From DAOUGC01 sp034429695 (GTDB taxonomy: Bacteria > Chloroflexota > Anaerolineae > Anaerolineales > Anaerolineaceae): DNA of 34,216 nt. Position numbers and translations under genes: made by a program. Position 1 is the first letter of the stretch. Each line of letters begins with the position of its first letter. Below, piece by piece: positions 1 to 7,926 of the stretch. Below the pieces are notes generated by a model that worked only from the letters and a program-made list of their open reading frames with translations, was not told where the DNA came from and searched no databases. Location: assembly GCA_034429695.1 (NCBI GenBank), contig DAOUGC010000218.1, forward strand, positions 1-34,216, read 5' to 3'.

Positions 1-58
1 GGCTAGCAACTTCGTCTCGGTTGAATAATGCGTCATTCCTTTGGTTCCGGTCATATGA

Positions 59-105
59 AAAGCACCTCCTGCTTCTATTCTCGCATGAGGTGCTTTCTTT
101 TTCTG
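59..105 (+). terminator. Rho-independent terminator, probably bidirectional
   Basis: A perfect 10-bp stem (AAAGCACCTC at 59-68, GAGGTGCTTT at 87-96) is followed by a T-rich tract to about 105. On the other strand the stem is followed by TTTTCAT, so it could also end the minus-strand gene that stops at 166. On the plus strand it would terminate a unit lying left of the window. No gene is visible in 1-165 apart from this hairpin. Confidence 0.75.
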
Positions 106-165
106 TCTTGCTTTTTGGGGTCAGTTCAAAAAGCAGAGGTTTTGTTTATTCTTGATCTTACGGGT

Positions 166-1518
166 TTAGCCTTTGAACTTGCGTTCCATCGAGAAGCGCA
201 ACGCCAGGTTGTAAATGGACAGCAGCCCATTGACCACTTCCAGCGGCTGACCCTGTTCCTGGCTCTGGGCAGACAGTCCGTTGAGCAGGTCAAGGAACTG
301 GGGCGTCACGGCTTCGGCATTTTCTTCGAGGATCTTGCGCCGAGCGGCATCGTCCTCTGCGCCGAGTAATTTTTCCACCAGCGCGTACTCAGGCGGCGGA
401 GCGCTGAGGCGCTGCAGTGTTTCAATTACATTGCGGATCTTTGCCATTCGTTCCAGGTCGTTACCTTCGCGGGCTTTGTCGTATTCACTTCGCACAATCT
501 GCACAAACAGGTCGTTGATGCCCTCAGCGTTTTCGCGAATGGCAGCCTCGGTGTCCTCTGCAGCGACGATCTCTTCCAGCATGGCGTGGGTGGCTTTCAC
601 CTGTTCTTCCATGGCTTTGTCGATCTCGCTGGTCAGCCGCAACAGATGCTCACGCAGACCGGTCAGCTTTTGTTTTTCTTCCTCGCTGCCCGCTTCTTCA
701 ATGCGTTTGGCCAGAATTTCAAAGAAAGCGTAATCCACCCCGGCGCGCGCCAGGCTGACCATGGTGTTGATGCGAATCTCATTGTCTGCTTCGATCAACA
801 GATCGAGCAGTTTTTCGCGGGTCAGTCCTTCCTTGCCGGCAGCTTCAAGCGCCTTCACGGCTGCTTCAGCTTCGCGATTTTGCTCTTCCAGCCGGGCGCC
901 AAAGGTGGAGTTCTTGAGGATCTCGCCCTGAACTGCGGCAAGCGCGCGGGCTGCCTGCTGATCGCCCTGCGCCATGGTTACTTCGATAATCTGGGAGAAC
1001 AGGGCAAAGAACATTTCGTCAATATTCTCGTCCTCCTGCTTGACCACATCGGGCAGAGAATCAGGAGTGGTGGAGAGCATGCGCTGGATCAGCATCAACC
1101 GCTTTTGACGGTCCTGCAGCATCTCTTTGGTGATGCCCTCGCCCTCGTAGATTTTCTCAACCATCGTTTCCATGGTGAGCATGGTCTGCGGGCGGAACAA
1201 ATAAGCCTTGCGTTTTTCAGCCGGTAGATTGTTGGTAACGCGCGTGATTAAGGGACCCACCAACCGTTCCTGTTCATTGACCGGCAACCCCAGTTCGGGC
1301 GGGAAGTAGGTGAACAGATACTCCTTTTCGGGGTCGTGATACACAATGGGGGTGGGCAGCGGGCCGGAAAATCCGCAATTGGAGCAATTAATCAGATTAA
1401 ACTGTCCGCTCAGGATCTTTTGCTTGGCGCTCGGATCCATCCCAACATCGAATAGCTGTTCGTATTCCACCCTGACGGGTTGTCTGCAACGGGGACAGGC
1501 GGTTTGTGTGGTTGGCAT
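166..1518 (-). CDS. CpXC domain-containing protein
   Basis: This 450-residue protein begins with a CpXC-type zinc-binding region: a CPRC pair near residue 8 and a CSNCG pair near residue 44, with the hydrophobic and Pro-rich surroundings of that domain. The remaining 300 or so residues are acidic, Ala/Glu/Leu-rich and probably mostly helical, with no recognisable catalytic motif and no signal peptide or membrane segment. The start is the ATG after a GAGGG ribosome-binding site with 6-nt spacing. CpXC proteins are a poorly characterised family; the cysteines suggest metal binding, but no reaction can be assigned. It has its own extended -10 promoter and lies downstream of the sensor kinase on the same strand. 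Confidence 0.8.
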   Translation of the reverse strand: MPTTQTACPRCRQPVRVEYEQLFDVGMDPSAKQKILSGQFNLINCSNCGFSGPLPTPIVYHDPEKEYLFTYFPPELGLPVNEQERLVGPLITRVTNNLPAEKRKAYLFRPQTMLTMETMVEKIYEGEGITKEMLQDRQKRLMLIQRMLSTTPDSLPDVVKQEDENIDEMFFALFSQIIEVTMAQGDQQAARALAAVQGEILKNSTFGARLEEQNREAEAAVKALEAAGKEGLTREKLLDLLIEADNEIRINTMVSLARAGVDYAFFEILAKRIEEAGSEEEKQKLTGLREHLLRLTSEIDKAMEEQVKATHAMLEEIVAAEDTEAAIRENAEGINDLFVQIVRSEYDKAREGNDLERMAKIRNVIETLQRLSAPPPEYALVEKLLGAEDDAARRKILEENAEAVTPQFLDLLNGLSAQSQEQGQPLEVVNGLLSIYNLALRFSMERKFKG

Positions 1519-1545
1519 AAAATTCCCTCTTTCAAAAGATGTTCT

Positions 1546-1554
1546 ATTATAACA
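1546..1554 (-). promoter_or_regulatory. Extended -10 promoter of the CpXC gene
   Basis: On the minus strand the sequence reads TGTTATAAT, an extended -10 (TGn plus a perfect TATAAT). It lies about 27 nt upstream of the ATG, which leaves room for a leader carrying the GAGGG ribosome-binding site. The matching -35 position (TTCTCC) is weak, as expected for an extended -10 promoter. Confidence 0.5.
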
Positions 1555-1583
1555 TTACAGCCGGAGGGGGAGAATCTTGTGGA

Positions 1584-3176
1584 TCAATCCAGGTTCAATT
1601 CAGAAGGGCCGCTTTCTTTTTGTAAAGGCAGGGAAAAACAAATCTGGGCGCCCTTGCCAGGAGTGGGGTTGATCCAAATTCTGCCGCCGTGCGCCTCAAC
1701 GATGGCTTTGGTGAGGTACAGTCCCAGTCCGGCGCCTTTGGTGCGCCGTGATGTCTCCGGGGAACGGTAAAAACGGTCGAAAACGTAGGGAATGTCCTGC
1801 TGTGAAATGCCCGGACCTTCATCAGAAACACACACAACCACCACATCCTGATGCAGCTCGGCAGTGATGCGAATGGCTCCGCCCGGGGAATACTTGATGG
1901 CGTTGTTGATTAGATTGGAGAATACCTGCTCTAGCCGTTCCTCACTCACCATCAATAGCGGCAGATCCGGAGAGAAATTCACCTCTATCTTGTGGCGTGT
2001 GGTCTGTGATTGCAGGCGCTTGGAGATGCGCGTGGCCAGTTCAGCCAGGTTGACCTCGGTCATCTGCAACGTCAACCCACCCGACTGTAAACGCGAAGCC
2101 TCCAACAGGTTTTCAATCAACTGGCCCAGCCGGTCAGCTTCCTCTTCGATCACTTGCAGGGAATCGGCCACGATCTCCTGATCCCACTGGGCGTCCTCGC
2201 GCCGCAGCGTGCTGACATAGCCTTTAATCAACGCCACAGGGGTCTTTAGTTCGTGGCTGACGATGGAAATGAAAGTGCTTTTCAGCTCCTCAGCCTGCCT
2301 GAAACGGGTGATATCGCGCACGGTGGCGATTACACCCAGCAAGCCGCCGTCAACGGCCATCAACGGGGCGTAGGTTATACCCACCGGCAGGGCAGGAGTG
2401 CCTGGGTTGCCGCGTTTGAGGTCGCCTTCAATGTACAACTGGGCGTGCGGGGTCAGCGGCCACCCGCCGGCCTGCGCCTGCTCAAGGGTGATGCCGTTGG
2501 GCGGTTGCGCCCACACGATGATATCCGAATGAATGCGGTCATTAATATTTTGCACCGGAAGGTCGAGCATGCGGGCAAACGCCGGGTTGCAGCGCTCGAT
2601 GCGGTGCGATGGGGTGATGATCAAAATGCCGTCACCGGCTGAATCGAGCAAGCCGTCCAGGCGCTGCTTTTCGCGCATCACCTGGCTGTATAGCTGGGCA
2701 TTTTGTACTGCAATGGCAGCCTGACTGGCAAAGGCGCTCAGCAGGGCGCGGTCATTGGATGAAAAGACGCCGGGATAATTACGAAAAATGAAAATGACCC
2801 CCACCAGGCTTTCCCTGGCGACCATGGGCAGGCCGACTCCGGTGAGCAACCCCAGGCTGGCGGCAAAGGTGAGTTCCTTGAGCAACTGGTTGATCTCGGA
2901 CAGGCCGAAATCTTCCTGTTCGTTTTCGTTTGGGGTCAGGTCAGAAAGCAGGGGTTCAAGCAGCCGCAAAAAAGGAGCTGGCAGGCCGTGCGACACCCTC
3001 AACACCCACTCGCCGCTCTCAGAGCGCAGGGCGATCAGGCCGGCATGACCTGCCAGCAATTCGATGCTAATTCCAAGGATGCGCCCGAGCAGCGTATCGA
3101 GGTCGAGTTCCTGGGTGAGCGCGCGCCCAATCTCCAGTAAATAATCCCGTTGTCGAACGCGAAAGTCGGGCAGCAT
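1584..3176 (-). CDS. GAF-PAS sensor histidine kinase (orphan)
   Basis: This 530-residue protein is a cytosolic-looking sensor kinase without membrane segments. A GAF domain spans about residues 15-165 and a PAS domain about 172-290. The HisKA dimerisation helix carries the phospho-acceptor in SHELKTP at about His308. The HATPase domain has an N box (NLINNAIKYSP), a G1 box (DEGPGIS), an F box and a G2 box (GAGLGLYL). A TTG nine bases upstream overlaps the stop of the aminotransferase gene, but the ATG at 3176 has a GGGAG site 10 nt ahead and is preferred. No response regulator is nearby, so its partner is elsewhere. It is probably co-transcribed with the aminotransferase; the sensed signal is unknown. 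Confidence 0.9.
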   Translation of the reverse strand: MLPDFRVRQRDYLLEIGRALTQELDLDTLLGRILGISIELLAGHAGLIALRSESGEWVLRVSHGLPAPFLRLLEPLLSDLTPNENEQEDFGLSEINQLLKELTFAASLGLLTGVGLPMVARESLVGVIFIFRNYPGVFSSNDRALLSAFASQAAIAVQNAQLYSQVMREKQRLDGLLDSAGDGILIITPSHRIERCNPAFARMLDLPVQNINDRIHSDIIVWAQPPNGITLEQAQAGGWPLTPHAQLYIEGDLKRGNPGTPALPVGITYAPLMAVDGGLLGVIATVRDITRFRQAEELKSTFISIVSHELKTPVALIKGYVSTLRREDAQWDQEIVADSLQVIEEEADRLGQLIENLLEASRLQSGGLTLQMTEVNLAELATRISKRLQSQTTRHKIEVNFSPDLPLLMVSEERLEQVFSNLINNAIKYSPGGAIRITAELHQDVVVVCVSDEGPGISQQDIPYVFDRFYRSPETSRRTKGAGLGLYLTKAIVEAHGGRIWINPTPGKGAQICFSLPLQKESGPSELNLD

Positions 3177-3181
3177 AATCG

Positions 3182-4501
3182 TCAAGCTCCCTGTTCAGCC
3201 AGGGTGATGGCCTCTTCAAACACCTTCAAGCCGTCCATGGCTTCGGTTTTGGTGATGCACAGCGGAGGTGAAATGCGGATGGTGCTCTTGCCGCACCCCA
3301 GGGTCAACAGGCCGCGTTCGTAAGCCAGATCAACAATTCGGTCACGCAATTTCTCAGCCGGTTCCTTTGTCTCGCGGTCCTTGACGAATTCAACGCCGAT
3401 CATCAAGCCCATTCCGCGCACACAACCAATGCTGGGATGGCGCATCTGCATTTCCTCGAGGGCGTCAATCATCTCGGTGCCCACATCCACTGTATTTTGC
3501 ATGTATTCTTTCTCAATCAGGTCGATGGTTGCCAGGGCTGCGGCGCAGGCGATGGGATTGCCGCCGTAGGTGTTGCCATGCGTTCCCTTTGCCCAGGTCA
3601 TCACGCTCTTGCGCGCGATCATGGCGCCCAGCGGCATACCCGAGGCGATGCCTTTGGCACTGCAAATGATATCGGGTTCCACCCCGAATTGCTCGATGGA
3701 CCACCACTTGCCGGTGCGTCCCATGCCGGCCTGAACTTCATCTGCGATCAACAAAATCCCGTACTTGTTACACAACTCACGCAGCGCAGGGAAGAAGCCA
3801 GGGGTGGGAACCACGTAACCGCCTTCACCTTGAATGGGTTCCACCAGCACAGCGGCTACTTCCTCGGCGGCGAGAATCCGGCCGAGAATTTCGTGTTCAA
3901 TGTATTCCACCACAGCTTCGCCGTAATCCTGCCCGGGGCGGGTGGCCAGAATGGGCCGGTAAGGATCGGGGAAGGGCGCATGGACCACACCATGCATCAG
4001 CGGACCAAAGCCCTTGTGATAGTGGGGCTTGCTGGCGGTGAAGGTTACCGCGCCTATGGTACGTCCATGAAAACCACCCAGGAAACCGATAAACTGGCTG
4101 CGTCCGGTATGATAGCGGGCCAGTTTGATCGCCGCTTCTACGGCTTCTGTGCCCGAATTGGTCATGAACGAAGTGGCTTGTTCCTGGAAGGGAGCAATAT
4201 CATTCAGTCTTTCCCCCAACCTGACCCAGTTTTCGTGATAGTAATCAGAAGAAATGTGAATAAATTTCTCAGCCTGATCTTTTATGGCCTGCACAACTTT
4301 TGGGTGTGAGTGTCCGGTTGATAATACCGCAATACCTGCGGCGAAATCCAAAAAACGATTGCCATCCACATCCCAAACTTCTGAGCCTTTTCCATGGTCC
4401 ATCACAAATGGATAACCGCGTGGGTAAGACGGCGAAATGACTTCATGATCGCGGTCCAGGATCTCTCTGGCGATGGGCCCTGGCAAGTTCAACTGCAGCA
4501 T
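3182..4501 (-). CDS. Class III PLP-dependent aminotransferase (acetylornithine/4-aminobutyrate family)
   Basis: This 439-residue protein is a fold-type I, class III aminotransferase. Visible landmarks are the N-terminal WDVDGNRFLDF segment, the NSGTEA cofactor-phosphate loop near residue 115, the GGFHGRT segment near 142, the LIADEVQ motif with the pyridine-binding Asp254, and the Schiff-base lysine in SAKGIASGMPLGA at about Lys283. Length and motifs fit 4-aminobutyrate, acetylornithine and related transaminases; some relatives are amino-acid racemases, so the substrate cannot be fixed. No arginine-biosynthesis or GABA genes adjoin it. The ATG follows an AAGGAG site at good spacing. Its stop lies 5 bp before the preferred histidine kinase start, suggesting one transcript. 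Confidence 0.9.
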   Translation of the reverse strand: MLQLNLPGPIAREILDRDHEVISPSYPRGYPFVMDHGKGSEVWDVDGNRFLDFAAGIAVLSTGHSHPKVVQAIKDQAEKFIHISSDYYHENWVRLGERLNDIAPFQEQATSFMTNSGTEAVEAAIKLARYHTGRSQFIGFLGGFHGRTIGAVTFTASKPHYHKGFGPLMHGVVHAPFPDPYRPILATRPGQDYGEAVVEYIEHEILGRILAAEEVAAVLVEPIQGEGGYVVPTPGFFPALRELCNKYGILLIADEVQAGMGRTGKWWSIEQFGVEPDIICSAKGIASGMPLGAMIARKSVMTWAKGTHGNTYGGNPIACAAALATIDLIEKEYMQNTVDVGTEMIDALEEMQMRHPSIGCVRGMGLMIGVEFVKDRETKEPAEKLRDRIVDLAYERGLLTLGCGKSTIRISPPLCITKTEAMDGLKVFEEAITLAEQGA

Positions 4502-4554
4502 GGTTCACTCCTTTTTCTGAAATGTGTCACCGATCGAGCGGGCTGAGGTAACGG

Positions 4555-4560
4555 ATTATA
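4555..4560 (-). promoter_or_regulatory. Putative -10 element for the aminotransferase-kinase unit
   Basis: A perfect TATAAT on the minus strand lies about 54 nt upstream of the aminotransferase ATG. No convincing -35 is visible at 16-18 bp. The rest of 4502-4684 shows no gene; the short open frames there lack a ribosome-binding site and family features. Confidence 0.35.
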
Positions 4561-4684
4561 TGATGCCTCTGAGACCAACAGTTGCACCAGATGTGGGATT
4601 TCAGGTTGAGATGAACAGCAGGGTCGCGCCGACGGAGTCGAGATATTACAACGGGAAATCCCCCGACTGGTAAGGAACGGACAT

Positions 4685-5641
4685 TCAGTCGTCCGGAATG
4701 AGCTGGCGTTCGTTGTGTTGCAGGCGTGCCATGGCGAGTGTACCAAGCAACCCGGCGTCGTCTCCGAGGGCTGCGGTGGCAATCACCAGGCCTTTAAGGT
4801 ATTGCGGTGAGATGACATGGCGGGCGATGGCTTCGCGCATGGGATCAAACAGGCTGGGACCACTGCGCGAGACGCCGCCCCCGATGATGATGGCGGTGGG
4901 GTTGAAGATGTGCAAAAAGTCAGCCATGGCGCGCCCAAGAAACAGACCGGCTCGGTTCATGGCTTCCACGCATAGGTCATCCCCGTTGGCAGCGGCCAGG
5001 GCGATATCCTTTGATGTGGGCAGTGGGTCAAGTGTGAGTACGGAATGTCGTCCTGCGGCCAGTTGCTCGGCAACATGGCGGGCAATGCCTGTGCCGGAAG
5101 CAATGGCTTCCAAATGGCCGCGATGACCGCACCCGCACATGGGACCATCCGGGAGCACAGTGATATGCCCCAGTTCTCCCGCCAGCCCCTGCTCACCCAG
5201 CACCAGGCGGTCGTCCAAAATGACGCCCCCGCCAATGCCTGTGCTGATGGTAATGTAGATCATATTATGGTGGCCCGCTCCAGCGCCGTAACGCCATTCA
5301 CCCACTGCAGCCATGTTGGCATCGTTGCCAAGATAGGTGGGTGCGCCAAAGCGTTCCTGAATGATGCCGGCGAGGGGGACATTCTCCCAGCCGGGGATGT
5401 TTGGAGCTGAGAAGATCACACCCTGGCGTGGATCGATGGGGCCTGGTGCGGCAATACCGATGCCAAGCACTTCTTCATCGGGTATCCATAATTTTTCAAT
5501 TAACTGGGATAGGCGTTCAATGGCTGTTCCCTGCCCCCGGGTGGCAATCCGCTCATGCTTAAGCGGTGTTTGACCTTCCTTGGGATACACCGCAACACGT
5601 ATTCTGGTTCCGCCGATATCCACCGCGATATAAACGCCCAT
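4685..5641 (-). CDS. ROK family sugar kinase (glucokinase-like)
   Basis: This 318-residue protein belongs to the ROK family, which phosphorylates glucose, N-acetylmannosamine or related sugars with ATP. The N-terminal phosphate loop reads DIGGTRIRVAV. The catalytic Asp lies in the YLGNDANMA segment, and GTGIGGG follows. The zinc site characteristic of ROK kinases is complete: the GELGH histidine, then CGCGHRGHLEA. The adenosine motif IIGGGVS is near the C-terminus. There is no helix-turn-helix, so it is the enzyme and not a ROK repressor. Glucokinase is the likeliest activity given the glycolytic genes downstream, but the substrate is not proven. The ATG sits at the expected transcription start of an upstream TATAAT, so translation may be leaderless. 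Confidence 0.88.
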   Translation of the reverse strand: MGVYIAVDIGGTRIRVAVYPKEGQTPLKHERIATRGQGTAIERLSQLIEKLWIPDEEVLGIGIAAPGPIDPRQGVIFSAPNIPGWENVPLAGIIQERFGAPTYLGNDANMAAVGEWRYGAGAGHHNMIYITISTGIGGGVILDDRLVLGEQGLAGELGHITVLPDGPMCGCGHRGHLEAIASGTGIARHVAEQLAAGRHSVLTLDPLPTSKDIALAAANGDDLCVEAMNRAGLFLGRAMADFLHIFNPTAIIIGGGVSRSGPSLFDPMREAIARHVISPQYLKGLVIATAALGDDAGLLGTLAMARLQHNERQLIPDD

Positions 5642-5647
5642 GGGCTG

Positions 5648-5653
5648 ATTATA
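5648..5653 (-). promoter_or_regulatory. -10 element giving a probably leaderless ROK kinase mRNA
   Basis: TATAAT on the minus strand ends 6 nt before the A of the ROK kinase ATG, so transcription would start at or beside the start codon. No Shine-Dalgarno sequence is seen. The -35 is poor. Together with the plus-strand TATAAT at 5699 this makes 5642-5739 a divergent promoter region. Confidence 0.4.
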
Positions 5654-5698
5654 CTATGAAACAAATCAGGGCTGGCGCTTCTCGGGATTTTTTCTGAG

Positions 5699-5704
5699 TA
5701 TAAT
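5699..5704 (+). promoter_or_regulatory. Putative -10 element for the unknown 224-residue protein gene
   Basis: TATAAT lies 35 nt upstream of the ATG at 5740 and leaves room for an AGGAGG site at 5728-5733. No good -35 hexamer is seen at the usual spacing. Confidence 0.4.
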
Positions 5705-5739
5705 CATGTTTGATGACGACAAAAAGCAGGAGGAACAGC

Positions 5740-6414
5740 ATGGAGTCTAGCGGTCAAACAGGCAGTGCAAACCAGCAGGCGGGGATCCTTTCGGAGTGGC
5801 TTGAGGATGGTCTGCATATTCGCGGTCTGGGGGTAAGCCTGCCGCCGGCAGAAAGCATGCCTCTCCTGTGGGACTGGTTTGATCATTTTATTGGCTTTCT
5901 GGAAGAGGAAGGCGGCGATTCTGATCGGGCTGCCGTGTTGGCGACCTTGAAGGCATGTAATGAAATGTATGGCCGTCTGCCAACCGATGAAGAGATGGCT
6001 CAGGGGAATACCGTACTGGGTCGCAAGTTGGATTTGCTGTACGCCTATACCCAGTTGATGCGCGCCCGTGCTCATGAGCGCGGGGTTGAGTTTGGCAGCC
6101 ATCTGGTGAAAACCAGACCCGGTGAATCTCCGCAGCGTGAAATGCAGCAGTTCAACAGAATGTTGCTGAAATTACTGGTGATCAAGGTCAGCGGTGAAAA
6201 CCCTGGGCTGGTGGAGAAAACCGAAAAAACACTTGGGCCTGTGTTTACCAACTGGGAACAGGTGGTCTCTTCCATTTATGATATTGACGGCGGGCACATT
6301 GGTGAGGTGATCAACGCGGTGCGTGATGAAGCCCCCGGCGCTGATATTAATGAGATTGCCGATCAAATGGTGAAAAGCCTGGCAATTGCCTGCGGTGGTC
6401 TGGATTGGTATTGA
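5740..6414 (+). CDS. Hypothetical protein, 224 residues, mostly helical
   Basis: I do not recognise this protein. The start is fixed by a perfect AGGAGG at 5728-5733, 6 nt before the ATG; an in-frame upstream TTG/ATG pair would put the ribosome-binding site inside the gene. The product is acidic, has no signal peptide or membrane segment, and looks predominantly alpha-helical. It shows no Cys or His clusters and no nucleotide-binding loop. A stretch near the middle (LYAYTQLMRARAHERG) could be an amphipathic helix. It lies just upstream of the YvcK-like gene on the same strand, but that gene has its own promoter, so a functional link is only suggested by position. Confidence 0.75.
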   Translation: MESSGQTGSANQQAGILSEWLEDGLHIRGLGVSLPPAESMPLLWDWFDHFIGFLEEEGGDSDRAAVLATLKACNEMYGRLPTDEEMAQGNTVLGRKLDLLYAYTQLMRARAHERGVEFGSHLVKTRPGESPQREMQQFNRMLLKLLVIKVSGENPGLVEKTEKTLGPVFTNWEQVVSSIYDIDGGHIGEVINAVRDEAPGADINEIADQMVKSLAIACGGLDWY

Positions 6415-6452
6415 GAGATCCGAACGATCAGACAACGGTGGTATATCGTTTG

Positions 6453-6481
6453 TTGACGAAGGCCTGATTCGCTGCTATGAT
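6453..6481 (+). promoter_or_regulatory. Strong sigma-70-type promoter of the yvcK-like gene, leaderless
   Basis: TTGACG at 6453-6458 and TATGAT at 6476-6481 are separated by exactly 17 bp. The -10 overlaps the first possible ATG (6477), so that codon cannot be used from this promoter. The predicted transcription start falls at the next in-frame ATG (6489). Confidence 0.7.
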
Positions 6482-6488
6482 TGATTCG

Positions 6489-7850
6489 ATGCGTCCGAAA
6501 TCCCCTTCGTGGTTGCAGCGGGCATTGCGCGATATCCGGGTGGAGCTTAAGTGGCTCGCACCCGGAATTGGAGTTAAACGCTGGCTGGCAGTGATCCTGG
6601 CGGGAACGACGCTGCTTGGCGTGGGGTTTGCGGTGCTGGTGCTGGATGTATATCGTACTGCGCCAGAATCATGGTGGCTGCCGATCCTTTCCTTCCTGTC
6701 TCTGCGTTTTCTTGACCGCACCCTGCGGGCGATCATCTTTGGTGGAATTGGCCTGGGTCTGGTGTTATGGGGGAGCTGGGGGTTGAACCGTGCGCTGCTG
6801 ACCCCGTTTGTTCAAAATGGAAAGCCGCTGGTGGATACCGTGGCTTCTTTTCGTAAAAGAGAGCGCGGCCCCCGCATCGTCGTCCTTGGCGGCGGTACAG
6901 GGCTTTCAGCTTTGCTGCGCGGAGTGAAGGAACACACCAATAACCTGACCGCCATTGTGACAGTGGCGGATGATGGGGGTTCATCGGGCGAGTTGCGAAA
7001 AAACATGGGGGTGCTGCCTCCGGGTGACATTCGCAACTGCCTGACCGCACTGGCAAACGACGAGACGCTGCTGACCCAGATCTTTCAATATCGCTTCGGG
7101 GCAGGGGCTGGTCTCAACGGACACACCCTGGGCAATCTGTTCATCACCGCCCTCACCGATATCACCGGCAGTTTTGAAGAAGCCGTGGTTGAGTCAGGCA
7201 GGGTGCTGGCTGTACGCGGCAAGGTAATGCCTTCCACCCTCAATGATGTTCGCCTGGCGGCGGAAGTCACATATACGGATGAGACCGGTTCCATTGTGCG
7301 CGGTGAGAGTATGATCACCGACAGCCCCGGAAAGGTGGAACGGGTGTGGTTGGAACCCAACAATCCGCTGGCGTTCCCACCCGCGATCAAAGCCATCCTT
7401 TCTGCGGATTTGATTCTGATTGGCCCGGGCAGCCTGTACACCAGTATTCTGCCCAATCTGCTGGTGCCCGATATCGCTGACGCATTACGCGCCAGCCGGG
7501 CGATGAAGTTCTATATTTGCAATGTAGCCACCCAACCGGGTGAAACTGATGGGTATACATGTGGAGAACACGTTCGCACCATTGAGCGGCATTTAAAAGA
7601 TCCTGTGTTTGATCTGGTGATCTGCAACCGCAGTCAGGAGGGCGCGTTACCCGAAGGGGTGGACTGGGTGACGCCCGAGGAAGGGTTGGAAACCAGTTAT
7701 TCACTGTATCAGACCGACCTGACCAATAAAGAAAAACCCTGGCGGCACGATTCAACCAAGTTGGCGCAGGCAATCATGGACCTGTATTATGAACGAACTG
7801 GTCCTTTAAGTTCGCGGGAAGAACCAACCTCACGAGAACCCGTGTCCTGA
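6489..7850 (+). CDS. yvcK: YvcK/CofD-like gluconeogenesis factor with N-terminal membrane anchor
   Basis: This 453-residue protein has two predicted membrane helices (about residues 32-54 and 80-101) ahead of a full YvcK/CofD-like domain that starts near residue 129 with VVLGGGTGLSALLRG. Later family motifs include ADDGGSSGELR, PPGDIRNCL, GHTLGNLF and IGPGSLYTSI. YvcK proteins bind UDP-sugars and are needed for gluconeogenic growth and cell-wall homeostasis in Bacillus and mycobacteria. The fused membrane segment is an addition to the compact Bacillus form and would place the protein at the membrane. The start at 6489 is chosen because the upstream ATG lies inside the -10 hexamer. It precedes gap and pgk, in keeping with a role in carbon flux. 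Confidence 0.9.
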   Translation: MRPKSPSWLQRALRDIRVELKWLAPGIGVKRWLAVILAGTTLLGVGFAVLVLDVYRTAPESWWLPILSFLSLRFLDRTLRAIIFGGIGLGLVLWGSWGLNRALLTPFVQNGKPLVDTVASFRKRERGPRIVVLGGGTGLSALLRGVKEHTNNLTAIVTVADDGGSSGELRKNMGVLPPGDIRNCLTALANDETLLTQIFQYRFGAGAGLNGHTLGNLFITALTDITGSFEEAVVESGRVLAVRGKVMPSTLNDVRLAAEVTYTDETGSIVRGESMITDSPGKVERVWLEPNNPLAFPPAIKAILSADLILIGPGSLYTSILPNLLVPDIADALRASRAMKFYICNVATQPGETDGYTCGEHVRTIERHLKDPVFDLVICNRSQEGALPEGVDWVTPEEGLETSYSLYQTDLTNKEKPWRHDSTKLAQAIMDLYYERTGPLSSREEPTSREPVS

Positions 7851-7889
7851 CCATGGGCCTATGTCATCAACATGGCTCATGTCGCGGCA

Positions 7890-7898
7890 TGGTAAAAT
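7890..7898 (+). promoter_or_regulatory. Extended -10 promoter of gap
   Basis: TGGTAAAAT is an extended -10 element 28 nt upstream of the gap ATG. The leader that follows holds a GGAGG site at 7916-7920. The -35 is weak. Confidence 0.45.
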
Positions 7899-7926
7899 CT
7901 ACTCATACCACTTACGGAGGAATAAA

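Noticed and set aside
51..105. Possible T-box or riboswitch at the left edge
   Set aside because: Only a simple terminator hairpin is visible; no specifier loop or T-box sequence is present and the upstream part is outside the window.
3437..4309. 290-codon open frame on the plus strand inside the aminotransferase gene
   Set aside because: It lies wholly within a well-supported gene on the other strand and has no recognisable protein features.
4489..4782. 97-codon minus-strand frame in the gap before the aminotransferase gene
   Set aside because: It overlaps the ROK kinase C-terminus out of frame, has no ribosome-binding site, and its composition is not protein-like.
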